A stretch of 64,000 bases of DNA from Georgenia faecalis (GTDB taxonomy: Bacteria > Actinomycetota > Actinomycetes > Actinomycetales > Actinomycetaceae). The DNA is taken from the NCBI RefSeq assembly GCF_003710105.1, contig NZ_CP033325.1, forward strand, positions 2,480,001 to 2,544,000. Direction: 5' to 3'. The position numbers were made by a program, and so were the translations under genes. Shown piece after piece: positions 49,541 to 59,298 of this stretch; the first letter of the stretch is position 1, and every line of letters starts with the position of its first letter. The notes beneath the pieces were generated by a model. The model saw nothing but the letters and a program-made list of their open reading frames with translations. It made no database searches and had not been told where the DNA came from.

Positions 49541-50077
49541 ATGAGCGGCCTCGCCTCGGACGACATCACCCCTTGGCTCCCGCCCGAGGAGCTCGCGCTC
49601 GTGCGGTCCAAGGTGCCGATGATCTACGTCGACATCGTCCCCGTCCGGGTCGACGCCGTCGGCCTCGTCGAGCAGGTCGGGCTCCTCCTGCGCAACCCCC
49701 GTGAGGGCGGCATCCTGCGCTCCCTGGTCTCCGGCCGCGTGCTCTACCGCGAGCGCGTGCGTGAGGCGATCGTGCGCCACCTCGAGAAGGACCTGGGGCT
49801 GCTCTGCCTGCCCCAGCTGCCGGTGGCGCCGCAGCCCTTCACCATCGCCGAGTACTTCCCCACCCCGGGCGCCGGGTTCCACGACCCCCGCCAGCACGCC
49901 GTCTCCCTCGGCTACGTCATCCCCGTCGACGGCGAGTGCGAGCCCCAGCAGGACGCGCTCGACCTCACGTGGTTCACCCCCGCCGAGGCGACCGACCCGG
50001 CGCTGCTCGCCGAGATGGTCGACGGGCACGACGTGCTCCTGCGCCAGGCGATGGCCCACGTCGGGCGGCTGTGGTGA
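49541..50077 (+). CDS. DUF4916 (NUDIX-like) protein
   Basis: A 178-residue protein typical of actinobacteria. ITPWLPPEELALVRSKVPM opens the conserved region, then VDIVPVRVDAVGLVEQVGLL, and IAEYFPTP..FHDPRQHAVSLGYVIPV. It has the overall NUDIX-like fold, but the canonical GX5EX7REUXEEXGU box is absent or strongly altered, so hydrolase activity is doubtful. The start at 49541 follows GGGAGGGG. Its stop overlaps the start of the DUF3054 gene (GTGA). Confidence 0.85.
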   Translation: MSGLASDDITPWLPPEELALVRSKVPMIYVDIVPVRVDAVGLVEQVGLLLRNPREGGILRSLVSGRVLYRERVREAIVRHLEKDLGLLCLPQLPVAPQPFTIAEYFPTPGAGFHDPRQHAVSLGYVIPVDGECEPQQDALDLTWFTPAEATDPALLAEMVDGHDVLLRQAMAHVGRLW

Positions 50078-50451
50078 CCGCGCCCGCCGAGGCCAAGCGT
50101 CGCGCCGGCGTCCGTCCCGCCGTCGCCGCGGCACTGGACGCGGCGTCGATCCTCGCGTTCGCCGTCGTCGGCCAGGTCTCGCACGGCGGAGTGGACGCCG
50201 ACGTGCTCCTCGTCGCCGCCCCGTTCCTCGCGGCGGGCGCGCTCGGCCACCTCCTGGTCCGGCGCGGGCGGGACCGCGTGTGGCCGGGCGGCGTCGCCGT
50301 CTGGCTCGTCACGTGGGCGGGCGGCATGGCCGTGCGGGCGCTGCTCAACGACGGCGTGGCCGGGGCGTTCGTCCTCGTGGGGCTGGGCGCCCTGGGCGTC
50401 CTCATGCTCGGCTGGCGCGCCGTCGCCGGCCTCGCGCGGCGCCGCGGCTGA
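50074..50451 (+). CDS. DUF3054 membrane protein
   Basis: A 125-residue membrane protein with four hydrophobic helices, beginning AALDAASILAFAVVGQVSHG, the DUF3054 signature (ALDxxxVLxFxxxGRxSH in relatives), followed by VLLVAAPFLAAGALGHLL, GVAVWLVTWAGGMAVRALL, and a C-terminal helix. Function is unknown; the family is widespread in actinobacteria and archaea. The GTG start overlaps the DUF4916 stop, giving translational coupling. The 208-bp interval after it holds an imperfect 21-bp duplication around 50555-50600 and no gene. Confidence 0.88.
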   Translation: MTAPAEAKRRAGVRPAVAAALDAASILAFAVVGQVSHGGVDADVLLVAAPFLAAGALGHLLVRRGRDRVWPGGVAVWLVTWAGGMAVRALLNDGVAGAFVLVGLGALGVLMLGWRAVAGLARRRG

Positions 50452-50659
50452 GCGCAGGCCACTAGCACGACCGTGCGGCCGGCTCGCGCGCGTGGCTGGC
50501 GCCCCAGCGCCGCTGCCCCCGGCGCCGCTGCTCACCGCCGCGCGTCACGGGCGCGGCCGGGCGGGAGAGAGGCACGACCGGGCGGCAGAGAGGCACGCAG
50601 GCGCACAGCCGTGCTGCGCCGCGCCGCAGCCGGTGCCCGCGCAGTCCGTCCGAGGCGCG

Positions 50660-51316
50660 TCAGCGCGCGAGGAGCTCCGCGATCCTGGGGGCCAGCGCCC
50701 GCAGCGCCTGGCCGCGGTGGCTGCGCGCGTTCTTCTCCTCCGCGCTGAGCTCGGCGGCCGAGCGCGTCTCGCCGTCCGGCTGGAGGATCGGGTCGTACCC
50801 GAAGCCGCCGGCCCCGCGCGGGGCGTGCAGGAGCGTGCCGGGCATGGTGCCGGTCTCGACGACCTCCTCCCCCGACGGCAGCACGAGGGCCGCGGCGCAG
50901 GCGAAGTGCGCGCCGCGGTGGGGATCCGGCACCTCGGCGAGCTGCGCGAGCAGGAGCTCGAGGTTGGCACGGTCGTCGCCGTGACGCCCCGCCCAGCGCG
51001 CCGAGAAGATCCCCGGTGCGCCGCCGAGGACGTCGACGCACAGCCCGGAGTCGTCGGCGACCGCGGGCAGGCCGGTGGCGGCGACGAGGGCGCGGGCCTT
51101 GATGAGCGCGTTCTCGGCGAAGGTCACGCCGTCCTCGACCGGCGCCGGTGCGCCGACGTCGGCCGCCGAGACGACGTCGCGCTCCCGCAGGCCGGGGACG
51201 AGCGGGGCAAGGATCGCCCGCAGCTCGCCGACCTTGTGCGCGTTGTGGGTGGCGAGCACGAGCCGAGCGCCACCGGGCACCGAGTGACCGGGCACGGCAC
51301 CGCCCGGCGCGCTCAC
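50660..51316 (-). CDS. rdgB: dITP/XTP pyrophosphatase (RdgB/HAM1)
   Basis: A 218-residue house-cleaning nucleotide pyrophosphatase that removes dITP, ITP and [22 protein letters not shown] is the conserved phosphate-binding N-terminus, then [28 protein letters not shown] with the catalytic Asp pair, and FGYDPIL. The GTG start overlaps the rph stop (GTGA), as expected from the conserved rph-rdgB coupling. A 15-residue Gly/Ala leader precedes the fold. Confidence 0.95.
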   Translation of the reverse strand: MSAPGGAVPGHSVPGGARLVLATHNAHKVGELRAILAPLVPGLRERDVVSAADVGAPAPVEDGVTFAENALIKARALVAATGLPAVADDSGLCVDVLGGAPGIFSARWAGRHGDDRANLELLLAQLAEVPDPHRGAHFACAAALVLPSGEEVVETGTMPGTLLHAPRGAGGFGYDPILQPDGETRSAAELSAEEKNARSHRGQALRALAPRIAELLAR

Positions 51317-52074
51317 GGCCGCGCCCGCAGCGGCTCGGCGAGCGCGGCCCGCTGGAGCTCGGTGAGGCGGGCAGTGCCGAGCACCGCGAGGTCGAGGAGC
51401 TCGTCGAGCTCGCTGCGCTGGAAGGGCTTGCCCTCGGCGGTGCCCTGGACCTCGACGAACCCGCCGCTGCCGGTGACGACGACGTTCATGTCCGTCTCCG
51501 CGTTGACGTCCTCGACGTAGGGCAGGTCGAGGACCGGCCGTCCGCCGACGATGCCGACGCTGACCGCCGCCACCGAGTCGGTGAGCACGGGGCGGCCCGT
51601 GGCGATGGCGCCCTGCGCCTGGCCCCAGGCGACGGCGTCGGCCAGCGCGACGTACGCGCCGGTGATGGCGGCCGTGCGGGTCCCGCCGTCGGCCTGGAGG
51701 ACGTCGCAGTCGAGGACGATGGTGTTCTCCCCGAGGGCCGAGACGTCGATGACGGCACGCAGGGACCGCCCGATGAGCCGGGAGATCTCGTGCGTGCGCC
51801 CACCGATGCGGCCCTTGACCGACTCCCGGTCGCTGCGCGTGTTCGTCGACCGCGGCAGCATGGCGTACTCGGCCGTCACCCAGCCCTGGCCCGAGCCCTT
51901 GCGCCACCGCGGCACGCCGGCGGTGAACGACGCCACGCAGAGCACCCGGGTGCTCCCGAACTCCACGAGCACGCTGCCCTCGGCGTGGTCGAGCCACCCT
52001 CGGGTCAGGCGCACCTCCCGCAGCTCGTCCGAGGCGCGGCCGTCCGCGCGGGGGGTGGTGAGGTTGGAAGTCAT
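51313..52074 (-). CDS. rph: Ribonuclease PH
   Basis: A 253-residue phosphorolytic 3' exoribonuclease that trims tRNA 3' ends. [20 protein letters not shown] at the N-terminus, [36 protein letters not shown] with the phosphate-binding arginines, and [16 protein letters not shown] are all intact. Length is typical. Coupled to rdgB downstream, 20 bp from ppc upstream. Confidence 0.97.
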   Translation of the reverse strand: MTSNLTTPRADGRASDELREVRLTRGWLDHAEGSVLVEFGSTRVLCVASFTAGVPRWRKGSGQGWVTAEYAMLPRSTNTRSDRESVKGRIGGRTHEISRLIGRSLRAVIDVSALGENTIVLDCDVLQADGGTRTAAITGAYVALADAVAWGQAQGAIATGRPVLTDSVAAVSVGIVGGRPVLDLPYVEDVNAETDMNVVVTGSGGFVEVQGTAEGKPFQRSELDELLDLAVLGTARLTELQRAALAEPLRARP

Positions 52075-52094
52075 CCAGCCAGGTTAGGCGATCA

Positions 52095-54782
52095 TCACCC
52101 GGTGTTCTGCAGCCCGGCCGCGATCCCGTTGACCGAGAGCAGGAGCAGGCGGCGCAGCTCCTCGATCTTCTCCGGGCTCAGCTCGGCCCCGCCGGTGCTG
52201 CTGCGCAGCCCGCGCAGGGCCCGCAGCTGCAGCAGGGACAGGGCATCGACGTAGGGGTTGCGAAGCTGGACGGCCCGGCCGAGCACCCGGCGGCCCTCGA
52301 GGAGCTGCGCGTGCTCGGTGATGTCGAGCACCCACTGCTGGGTGAGCTCGAGCTCGGACATCACGAGCGTGGCGAGGTCGTCCCGGTCGCCGAGGTCGAG
52401 GTAGCGCTGGGCGATGCGGTGGTCGGTCTTGGCCAACGACATCTCGACGTTGTCGATGAGCGTGTTGAACAGGGGCCACTCGCGATAGGCGGCACGCAGG
52501 AGGTCGAGGTCGCCGACGGCGGCCAGCGCCGAGCCCAGCCCGAACCAGCCCGTGAGGTTGATCCGTGCCTGGGTCCAGGCGAACACCCACGGGATCGCCC
52601 GCAGGTCCTCCAGCGACTCCACCGACAGGCCGCGGCGGGCCGGGCGGGAGCCGAGCGCGAGCAGGCCGATCTCCTCCTGCGGCGTGACCTGCGCGAACCA
52701 CGGCGCGAATCCCTCGGCGTGGACGAGCTCGAAGAACCGCGCCCGGGAGACCTCGTCGAGCCGCGCCGCGAGGTCGGCGTAGCGCGCGGCCGTCTCGGCG
52801 TTGCGCCGCTCCGTCGACGGCGCCGAGGCGAGCAGCGTCGCCGCCGCCACCTGGTCGATGTGCCGCTCGGCGATGGCCTTGTTGCCGTACCGGGCGGCGA
52901 TGACCTCGCCCTGCTCGGTGAGCTTGAACCGGCCGTCGACCGAGTGCGGGGGCTGGGCGAGGACCGCGCGGTTCGCGGGGCCGCCACCACGGCCCAGGGC
53001 GCCGCCGCGGCCGTGGAAGAGCGTGAGCTGGATGCCGTGACGGCGGGCCCACTCGGCGATCTCCTCCTGCGCGACGTAGAGCGCGAGGGTCGCCGAGACG
53101 GGGCCGACGTCCTTGGCGGAGTCGGAGTAGCCGAGCATGACCTCGAGCCGGTTCCCGGTGGCCTCGAGGCGGGCGCGCACCGGCTCGAGCGCGATCATCT
53201 CCTCGAGGACGGTGGGCGCGGCCTGGAGGTCGTCGAACGTCTCGAACAGCGGGATGACGTCGAGGACCGGCGCCTGCTCCGCGGAGCCGAGGGCGTGGGC
53301 GGCCAACCGGTACACCGCGGCGATGTCGTCGCTGCCGCGGGTGAAGCTGACGATGTAGCGCCGGCACGCGTCGACGCCGTGGCGCTTCTGGACCGCGGAG
53401 ATCGAGCGGAAGACGTCGAGCACCTCCTCGGGCGCCACGCTGGGCTCGGGCACCGACGCGGGGTCCTCGATCCAGGCGAGCGTCTGGGCGTGCACCTTGG
53501 CGTGCTGGCGCACCTCGAGCTCGGTGAGGTGGAAGCCGAAGGACTCCACCTGCCAGATGAAGTTCTGGAGGTCCCCGTGCGCCTTGCGCAGCGCACCCGC
53601 GGACCGGAGGGACTCCTGGACCACGTGCAGGTCGGCGAGCAGCTCCGCGGCGCCGGCGTAGGCGAGGTCGGCGTTGCGCTGGCGCGTCGCCCCGATGCGG
53701 GCGGCGATGACGAGCATCACCTGGCGGTGCGGCTCGCGCGGCGCCTCGGCGGCGATGGTGCAGGTCAGCTCGTCGGACAGCTGGCGCTGCCGGGCCCACA
53801 GGGCGAGCAGCTCCTCCGACGGCGGCGTGGTGCCCTCGTCGAGCGTCATGGCCAGCCCGATGCGGGTGCCCTCGCGCTCGAGCGCGCCGAGGATGTGGTC
53901 CGAGGCGATCGTCGCTGCCTTGCGCGTCGTCGCCGCGGTGACGTTGGGGTTGCCGTCACGGTCGGCGCCGATCCAGCTGCCGAGCCGGACGAACGCCTGG
54001 GCGCGGGGGCGGGCGCGCCCGCGGTCCTCCCCGTTGAGCCAGTCGTCGGTCTGGCGGTAGACCTGCGGGAGGATCTGGAAGAGCGTCTCCTCGAAGATGC
54101 TCATGGCCGTGCGGACCTCGTCGATGGGCGACGGCTTGGTGCGGCGCAGGTGCGCGGTCCGCCACATCGTGTCGATCTCGGAGAGGAGCCGACGGCGGAT
54201 CTCCAGGCGGCCCCGCGCGCCGAGCCGGGGGTCGTCGTTGGCGGCGACCAGGTCGGTGATGCGGCGGATCGTCCCGGAGATCGCCCGGCGACGGGCCTCC
54301 GTCGGGTGCGCGGTGAGCACGGGGTGGAACTCGAGCTCGGCCAGGCGGCGCCCGGCCTCCTCCTCGCCGATCTCCTCGGCGAGCTGGGCGTAGGCACCGG
54401 CGAGGGTGTCGGGGCCCTGCTTGCCCCCGGCCGGGGTGTCACGGGCGCGCAGCGCGCGGACCCGGTGGTACTCCTCGGCGAGGTTGACGAGGTGGAAGTA
54501 GCAGGTGAACGCCCGGGCCACCTGCTCGGCGCGGGTGGAGCTGAAGGAGTCCACGAGGGCCTCGGCCTCGTCGAGGGTCGCGTCCTCCCCGGCGAGGGCG
54601 GCGATCGCCAGCTCACGCAGCTGCTCGACGTCGGCCAGCAGCTCAGGGCCCCCGTCCTCGGCGATCACCTGCCCGAGGAGCGCGCCGAGGTTTCGGACGT
54701 CGGCGCGTAGCTCGTCCGGCATGAACGAGCGCGCGTCCCAGCGGGCGCGGGCGGCATCGACGGTCTCGGAATGCTCTGTCAT
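52095..54782 (-). CDS. ppc: Phosphoenolpyruvate carboxylase
   Basis: An 895-residue anaplerotic enzyme that carboxylates PEP to oxaloacetate. Catalytic blocks: LTAHPTEARR with H159, IGADRDGNPNV, GYSDSAKDVGP with K557, and the mobile loop FHGRGGALGRGGGP; the C-terminus ends in the invariant QNTG. Full length for the bacterial enzyme. Start at 54782 with GCAAGG upstream. It lies inside a block (rdgB-rph-...-murI-clpS) where M. tuberculosis has no ppc. Confidence 0.97.
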   Translation of the reverse strand: MTEHSETVDAARARWDARSFMPDELRADVRNLGALLGQVIAEDGGPELLADVEQLRELAIAALAGEDATLDEAEALVDSFSSTRAEQVARAFTCYFHLVNLAEEYHRVRALRARDTPAGGKQGPDTLAGAYAQLAEEIGEEEAGRRLAELEFHPVLTAHPTEARRRAISGTIRRITDLVAANDDPRLGARGRLEIRRRLLSEIDTMWRTAHLRRTKPSPIDEVRTAMSIFEETLFQILPQVYRQTDDWLNGEDRGRARPRAQAFVRLGSWIGADRDGNPNVTAATTRKAATIASDHILGALEREGTRIGLAMTLDEGTTPPSEELLALWARQRQLSDELTCTIAAEAPREPHRQVMLVIAARIGATRQRNADLAYAGAAELLADLHVVQESLRSAGALRKAHGDLQNFIWQVESFGFHLTELEVRQHAKVHAQTLAWIEDPASVPEPSVAPEEVLDVFRSISAVQKRHGVDACRRYIVSFTRGSDDIAAVYRLAAHALGSAEQAPVLDVIPLFETFDDLQAAPTVLEEMIALEPVRARLEATGNRLEVMLGYSDSAKDVGPVSATLALYVAQEEIAEWARRHGIQLTLFHGRGGALGRGGGPANRAVLAQPPHSVDGRFKLTEQGEVIAARYGNKAIAERHIDQVAAATLLASAPSTERRNAETAARYADLAARLDEVSRARFFELVHAEGFAPWFAQVTPQEEIGLLALGSRPARRGLSVESLEDLRAIPWVFAWTQARINLTGWFGLGSALAAVGDLDLLRAAYREWPLFNTLIDNVEMSLAKTDHRIAQRYLDLGDRDDLATLVMSELELTQQWVLDITEHAQLLEGRRVLGRAVQLRNPYVDALSLLQLRALRGLRSSTGGAELSPEKIEELRRLLLLSVNGIAAGLQNTG

Positions 54783-54842
54783 ACCTTGCAGGCTATCGAC
54801 CCTGAGGGGGGAAGGTCGCCGTGGACCAGCGTGCGAAATGCC

Positions 54843-55634
54843 TCAGATGGCCCAGACGGCACCCGGAGCGGCCAGCTCGATGGGGCCGTCGAAGACCTCA
54901 GCGGCCTCGCGGGCGGCCACGGCGGGGTCGTTCCACGGCGGCTGGTGGGTGAGCACGAGGCCCGCCACCTCCCCCGCCGCCGCCACCTGGCCGGCGCGCC
55001 GTCCCGTGAGGTGGACGCCACGCACCGCGTCGCGCCCCTCCTGGAAGGCGGCCTCGGCGAGCAGCAGGTCGGCGCCGCGGGCCAGGGGGCCGAGGCCCTC
55101 GCAGAGATCGGTGTCCCCGGTGTAGGCGAGGACGCCCTCGCCCGTGCCGTCCTCGCGCGGGCCGGTCACCCGGACGCCGTAGGCGGGCAGCGGGTGCTCC
55201 ACCTCGAAGGGCTCGATGCGCAGCGGGCCGACCTCGACGACGGTGCCGGGGGCGAAGGTCTCGATCGCGAACTCGGCGCTGAGGTCCTCGTCGTCCTCGT
55301 CACCGGACACGGCGCGGATGCGGCGGGCAGTGTCGTCCGGGCCGAGGACCCGCACCGGACGGAGGGCGCCGGCGGGGTGGTAGCGCCGGTAGACCTGGAG
55401 CCCGGTCATGTCGACGATGTGGTCGGCGTGGAGGTGGCTGAGGACCACCATGTCCAGCTCGGCCGGGTCCAGGTGGCCCAGCAGGGCACCGAACGCCCCG
55501 GAGCCGAGGTCGAGCAGCACGTTCCAGGTGCGCGGCCCGGACTCCCCCGGCCCCTCCGCCTGGACGAGGTAGCACGAGGACGGCGACGACGGGCCGGACA
55601 TCGAGCCCGAGCAGCCGATGACGGTGAGCCTCAC
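54843..55634 (-). CDS. Metallo-beta-lactamase-fold phosphodiesterase (Rv1339-like)
   Basis: A 263-residue MBL-fold hydrolase. [20 protein letters not shown] opens the fold, [13 protein letters not shown] is the HxHxDH metal motif, [11 protein letters not shown] carries the bridging Asp, and [10 protein letters not shown] the last metal-binding His. By sequence and by its place next to murI and rph it corresponds to Rv1339, reported as an atypical cAMP phosphodiesterase; RNase Z-like activity is the alternative. The GTG start overlaps the murI stop (GTGA). Confidence 0.9.
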   Translation of the reverse strand: MRLTVIGCSGSMSGPSSPSSCYLVQAEGPGESGPRTWNVLLDLGSGAFGALLGHLDPAELDMVVLSHLHADHIVDMTGLQVYRRYHPAGALRPVRVLGPDDTARRIRAVSGDEDDEDLSAEFAIETFAPGTVVEVGPLRIEPFEVEHPLPAYGVRVTGPREDGTGEGVLAYTGDTDLCEGLGPLARGADLLLAEAAFQEGRDAVRGVHLTGRRAGQVAAAGEVAGLVLTHQPPWNDPAVAAREAAEVFDGPIELAAPGAVWAI

Positions 55635-56455
55635 CGCATCGCCCCGACGTGGGTCGCGGCCCGCACCTGGTCGACGTCGGGGCCGAGGAACCGTCGGGCG
55701 AGGCGGCTGAACGGTTCGGGCTCGCCGGTGGCGAGGAACCGGTGGGTGGGGGGCGGGGCGGCCGGGTCGCGCTCCAGACCGTGCTCGACGAGCGTGCGGT
55801 AGACGTCCTTGGCCGTCTCCTCCGCGCTGGAGACCAGCGTGACGTCGTCCCCCATGACGTAGGAGATGACGCCGGTGAGGAGCGGGTAGTGCGTGCACCC
55901 GAGGACCAGGGTGTCCACGCCCGCCGCGCGGACGGGCGCGAGGTACTCCTCCGCGGCCGCGAGGACCTCCGGGCCGGAGGTGATGCCGCGCTCGACGAAG
56001 TCGACGAACCGCGGGGCGGCGGCCATGGTGAGCTCGAGGTGGGGCGCGGCGGCGAAGGCGTCGCGGTAGGCCCCGGAGCCGATGGTCGCCTGGGTCCCGA
56101 TGACCCCCACCTTGCCGGTCCGCGTCGCGGCGAGCGTGCGGCGCACGGCGGGGAGGATCACCTCGACGACGGGGACCCCCGCGCCGCGCACGTACCGCTC
56201 GCGGGCGTCGGCCAGCACCGCTGCCGAGGCGGAGTTGCAGGCGATGACGAGGAGCTTGACGCCTGAGTCGACCAGCTGGTCCATGACGTCGATCGCCATC
56301 GCGCGCACCTGCGCGATGGGCCGCGGGCCGTAGGGACCGTTGGCCGTGTCGCCGATGTAGAGCACCGCCTCGTTCGGCAGCTGGTCGAGGACCGCGCGCG
56401 CGACGGTCAGGCCTCCGACGCCGGAGTCGAAGATGCCGATCGGTGCATCATTCAT
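55631..56455 (-). CDS. murI: Glutamate racemase
   Basis: A 274-residue racemase that supplies D-glutamate for peptidoglycan. [17 protein letters not shown], the catalytic cysteines C73 (IACNSASA) and C187 with H189 (LGCTHYPLL), and [11 protein letters not shown] are intact. The start at 56455 ([12 protein letters not shown]) is certain from the family. Upstream coding shown by a long open frame is a shadow of the DUF2017 gene. 11 bp downstream of DUF2017. Confidence 0.96.
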   Translation of the reverse strand: MNDAPIGIFDSGVGGLTVARAVLDQLPNEAVLYIGDTANGPYGPRPIAQVRAMAIDVMDQLVDSGVKLLVIACNSASAAVLADARERYVRGAGVPVVEVILPAVRRTLAATRTGKVGVIGTQATIGSGAYRDAFAAAPHLELTMAAAPRFVDFVERGITSGPEVLAAAEEYLAPVRAAGVDTLVLGCTHYPLLTGVISYVMGDDVTLVSSAEETAKDVYRTLVEHGLERDPAAPPPTHRFLATGEPEPFSRLARRFLGPDVDQVRAATHVGAMR

Positions 56456-56466
56456 GGCTCGCGAGC

Positions 56467-57108
56467 CTAGACCCCGCCGTGGGGGCCTGACATGGCGGCC
56501 AGGAGTGACTCCTGCCACCACGTCAGTGCCGTGTACAGGCTGACGAGCGCCGACTCGAGCTCGTCCGCGTCGGGCTCGGGGCGTCCGGCCCGGGTGTACA
56601 CCGCCTCGGCGTCGTCCTCGTCCTCGATCCCCAGGCGGCTGGCGAGGACGAGCCGGACGTCGGTGAGTGCGGCGAGCCACTCCCCCTCCGCGCCGGCGCG
56701 GACGACGACGAGGCCCGAGCTGGCCCGCAGGGCGGACCACACGGTCCGCAGCCGGTCGGCCTTGCCCGAGCGGAGCGCGCCCTCGGTGAGGCGGCGCATC
56801 TCGCCGGCGAGCGCCTCGTCCCCGCTCGCCGGGGGCAGCAGCCGCGCGAGGGCGGGGTCGGTGGGCGTCGTCTCGTCCGCCGGCGACCAGTCGAGCGCGG
56901 CAAGGACGGCGGCCTCGTCGGCGGCGGCGCCGGTGACGTCGACGCGCGCGGGGAGCCCCGCGTCGTCGGTGTCGTCGTCATCGTCCGCGGCGTCGAGCGG
57001 GGTGCCCAGCAGCTCGGCGGTGTCCGCGACCAGCCGGGCGATGATGCGCAGCTCGACGGGCTCGAGCTCGCAGGCGTAGCCGCCGGGGACCGGGATGAAG
57101 GCCTGCAC
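56467..57108 (-). CDS. DUF2017 protein
   Basis: A 213-residue protein of an actinobacteria-specific family (Rv1332 homologue by position). [19 protein letters not shown] and the central Asp-rich loop ([11 protein letters not shown]) are followed by [20 protein letters not shown], a helical domain, and [16 protein letters not shown] at the end. No function is established; it is often annotated as a transcriptional regulator without evidence. Its GTG start overlaps the clpS stop codon by one base. Confidence 0.9.
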   Translation of the reverse strand: MQAFIPVPGGYACELEPVELRIIARLVADTAELLGTPLDAADDDDDTDDAGLPARVDVTGAAADEAAVLAALDWSPADETTPTDPALARLLPPASGDEALAGEMRRLTEGALRSGKADRLRTVWSALRASSGLVVVRAGAEGEWLAALTDVRLVLASRLGIEDEDDAEAVYTRAGRPEPDADELESALVSLYTALTWWQESLLAAMSGPHGGV

Positions 57109-57431
57109 TAGTCGTCCTCCCCCTGGGAGAGGGTGGCCCACAGCCCGTAGGAGTGCATCGCCTGCACGTCCACCTCCATCTTCTCGCGCGAGCCCGTCGA
57201 GACGACGGCCCGCCCGTCCTCGTGCACGTGCCGCATGAGCCGGTGGGCATGCGCCTCGGAGTACCCGAAGTAGGTGCGGAACACGTAGGTGACGTAGCTC
57301 ATGAGGTTGACGGGGTCGTTCCACACCGTCGTGCGCCAGGGACGCTGCCGCTCGGGGGCCTCGGCATGGCCGAGCTCCTCGACGGGCGGGGGCGCCGGCG
57401 CGGGACCCGGCGTGCCGGTGGAGACGGACAT
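57108..57431 (-). CDS. clpS: ClpS adaptor of the Clp protease (N-degron recognition)
   Basis: A 107-residue adaptor that hands N-degron substrates to ClpC/Clp[21 protein letters not shown] is the conserved core with the N-end binding Asn-Asp, followed by [17 protein letters not shown]. The first 28 residues are a Pro/Ala-rich extension. Order clpS-DUF2017-murI is conserved in actinobacteria. Divergent from pncB. Confidence 0.96.
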   Translation of the reverse strand: MSVSTGTPGPAPAPPPVEELGHAEAPERQRPWRTTVWNDPVNLMSYVTYVFRTYFGYSEAHAHRLMRHVHEDGRAVVSTGSREKMEVDVQAMHSYGLWATLSQGEDD

Positions 57432-57557
57432 GGCCCCACTTTAGGGAGTCCTGGGTGTGCCGCGGTCCACCCCCGTCCGCGCGCCGCCCCCGTCCGGGCG
57501 GTGTCCGCCCCTCGCCTGCCCCGGCCGGGTGGCGCCCGGGTGGTTACCGTTGCCCCC

Positions 57558-58898
57558 ATGCCGACGGACGCGAGCACCGCCCTCCTCACCGACCGCTACG
57601 AGCTCACCATGCTCGACGCCGCCCTCCGCTCGGGCGTCGCCGACCGGCGCAGCGTCTTCGAGGTGTTCGGCCGCCGGCTGCCCGCCCGGCGCCGGTACGG
57701 CGTGGTCGCCGGGACGGCGCGGGTGCTCGATGCCATCGCCGACTTCCGGTTCGGCGAGGCCGAGCTCGCCTGGATCGCCCAGACCGGCGTCGTCGGGGAC
57801 GAGACGCTCGACTACCTCGCCGCCTACCGGTTCGGGGGCGACGTCATCGGCTACGCCGAGGGCGAGTGCTTCTTCCCCGGATCCCCCGTCCTCACGCTCC
57901 AGGGGACGTTCGCCGAGTGCGTGCTCCTGGAGACGGTCATCCTCTCGGTCCTCAACCACGACTGCGCCGTCGCGTCGGCCGCCTCGCGGATGACCACCGC
58001 CGCCCACGGCCGCCCGTGCCTGGAGATGGGGGCGCGCCGCACGCACGAGTGGTCGGCGGTCGCCGCCGCTCGGGCCGCCGTCGTCGGCGGTTTCGCCGGC
58101 ACGAGCGTCATGGAGGCGGGCCGGTCGTACGGCATCCCCACCATCGGCACCGCGGCGCACTCCTTCACCCTCGTCCACGACGACGAGGAGGCCGCCTTCG
58201 CCGCGCAGGTCGCCGCGCTCGGACCCGGCACGACGCTGCTCGTCGATACCTACGACGTCGAACGGGGCGTCGAGCGCGCCGTCCGGGCCGCCCGCACGGC
58301 CGGCGGCGAGCTCGGCGCGGTCCGCCTCGACTCCGGCGACCTCGTCGCGCAGGCGTTCACCGTGCGCGCGCAGCTCGACGCGCTGGGGGCGGCGACGACC
58401 CGGATCACCGTCACCTCCGACCTCGACGAGTACGCCATCGCCGCCCTCGGTGCCGCGCCCGTGGACTCCTACGGCGTGGGCACCAAGCTCGTCACCGGCT
58501 CGGGGCACCCCACCGCCGAGCTCGTCTACAAGCTCGTCGCCCGCGAGGGCGCCGACGGCAAGATGGTCGACGTCGCGAAGGCGTCGGCGTCGAAGAAGTC
58601 GGTCGGCGGGTTCAAGACCGCCGGCCGGGTCGTCGAGGACGGGGTGGCGGCCGAGGAGCTCGTCGTGGCCGCGGACTCCCTCGCCGACGCCGCACCGGTG
58701 CTCACCGCCGCGGGGGCGCGGCCGCTGCAGGTGCCGCTCGTGAGCGCCGGCGTCATCGCCGAGGAGCACCGTGGGCCCGGAGCGCTGCGCGCCGCCGCCG
58801 AACGGCACCTCGCCTCCCGCGCGGAGCTGCCGTACGAGGGGTGGCGGCTCAGCGAGGGCGAGCCCGCGATCCCCACCCGGCACGTCACCCTGACCTGA
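57558..58898 (+). CDS. pncB: Nicotinate phosphoribosyltransferase
   Basis: A 446-residue enzyme of NAD salvage (nicotinate + PRPP to NaMN). LLTDRYELTMLDAALRSG at the N-terminus, GRRTHEW-like ARRTHEWSAVAAARAA, and GTAAHSF with the catalytic His region are typical. No ribosome-binding site is present; TACCGT ends 8 nt before the ATG, which would start transcription at the ATG itself (leaderless). The divergent clpS neighbour matches M. tuberculosis pncB1. Confidence 0.94.
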   Translation: MPTDASTALLTDRYELTMLDAALRSGVADRRSVFEVFGRRLPARRRYGVVAGTARVLDAIADFRFGEAELAWIAQTGVVGDETLDYLAAYRFGGDVIGYAEGECFFPGSPVLTLQGTFAECVLLETVILSVLNHDCAVASAASRMTTAAHGRPCLEMGARRTHEWSAVAAARAAVVGGFAGTSVMEAGRSYGIPTIGTAAHSFTLVHDDEEAAFAAQVAALGPGTTLLVDTYDVERGVERAVRAARTAGGELGAVRLDSGDLVAQAFTVRAQLDALGAATTRITVTSDLDEYAIAALGAAPVDSYGVGTKLVTGSGHPTAELVYKLVAREGADGKMVDVAKASASKKSVGGFKTAGRVVEDGVAAEELVVAADSLADAAPVLTAAGARPLQVPLVSAGVIAEEHRGPGALRAAAERHLASRAELPYEGWRLSEGEPAIPTRHVTLT

Positions 58899-58946
58899 CC
58901 GCCTGGCGCTCAGCGCCCCCCAGGCGTCGAACCGCCCCGTAGACGT

Positions 58947-58980
58947 CGAACGGCCCCGGCACGAGTGCCGGGGCCGTTCG
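58947..58980. terminator. Terminator between pncB and the small membrane gene
   Basis: Perfect 15-bp stem (58947-58961 with 58966-58980), 4-nt loop; convergent genes on both sides. Confidence 0.88.
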
Positions 58981-59003
58981 ACTCGCAGGATGCGCAGGGA
59001 GTG

Positions 59004-59159
59004 CTACACCCGCGACTTGCCCCGGTTGATCAGCGACATGATCAGCGAGACCACGAGGACGGCGACGCCGATCCAGATGAGGATCTGCGCGGCCTCGACC
59101 GCCACGCCGATGACGAGCATGACGACGCCGATGATGATGAGGATGAGCCAGGGGGACAT
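59004..59159 (-). CDS. Small two-helix membrane protein (51 aa)
   Basis: MSPWLILIIIGVVMLVIGVA, a short loop, then ILIWIGVAVLVVSLIMSLIN and a basic end (RGKSRV): two transmembrane helices in 51 residues. AAGGAA lies upstream. Function is unknown; such proteins are common and mostly uncharacterised in Micrococcales. Confidence 0.85.
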   Translation of the reverse strand: MSPWLILIIIGVVMLVIGVAVEAAQILIWIGVAVLVVSLIMSLINRGKSRV

Positions 59160-59298
59160 GGGTGGTTCCTTTCGTTGCGACGGTCCCGAGGTAGCCCGGG
59201 CCCGGACACCCCGATTATGGCAGCGCCGGGGAGGCACGGCGCCACCCGTCGACGACCGGCGGGGCGTGCGGCGGCGTCGACCGGCGCGGCGCGCCCGC

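Noticed and set aside
58947-58980. Small RNA gene in the pncB-membrane gene interval
   Set aside because: The hairpin is sufficiently explained as a bidirectional terminator; no promoter is visible.
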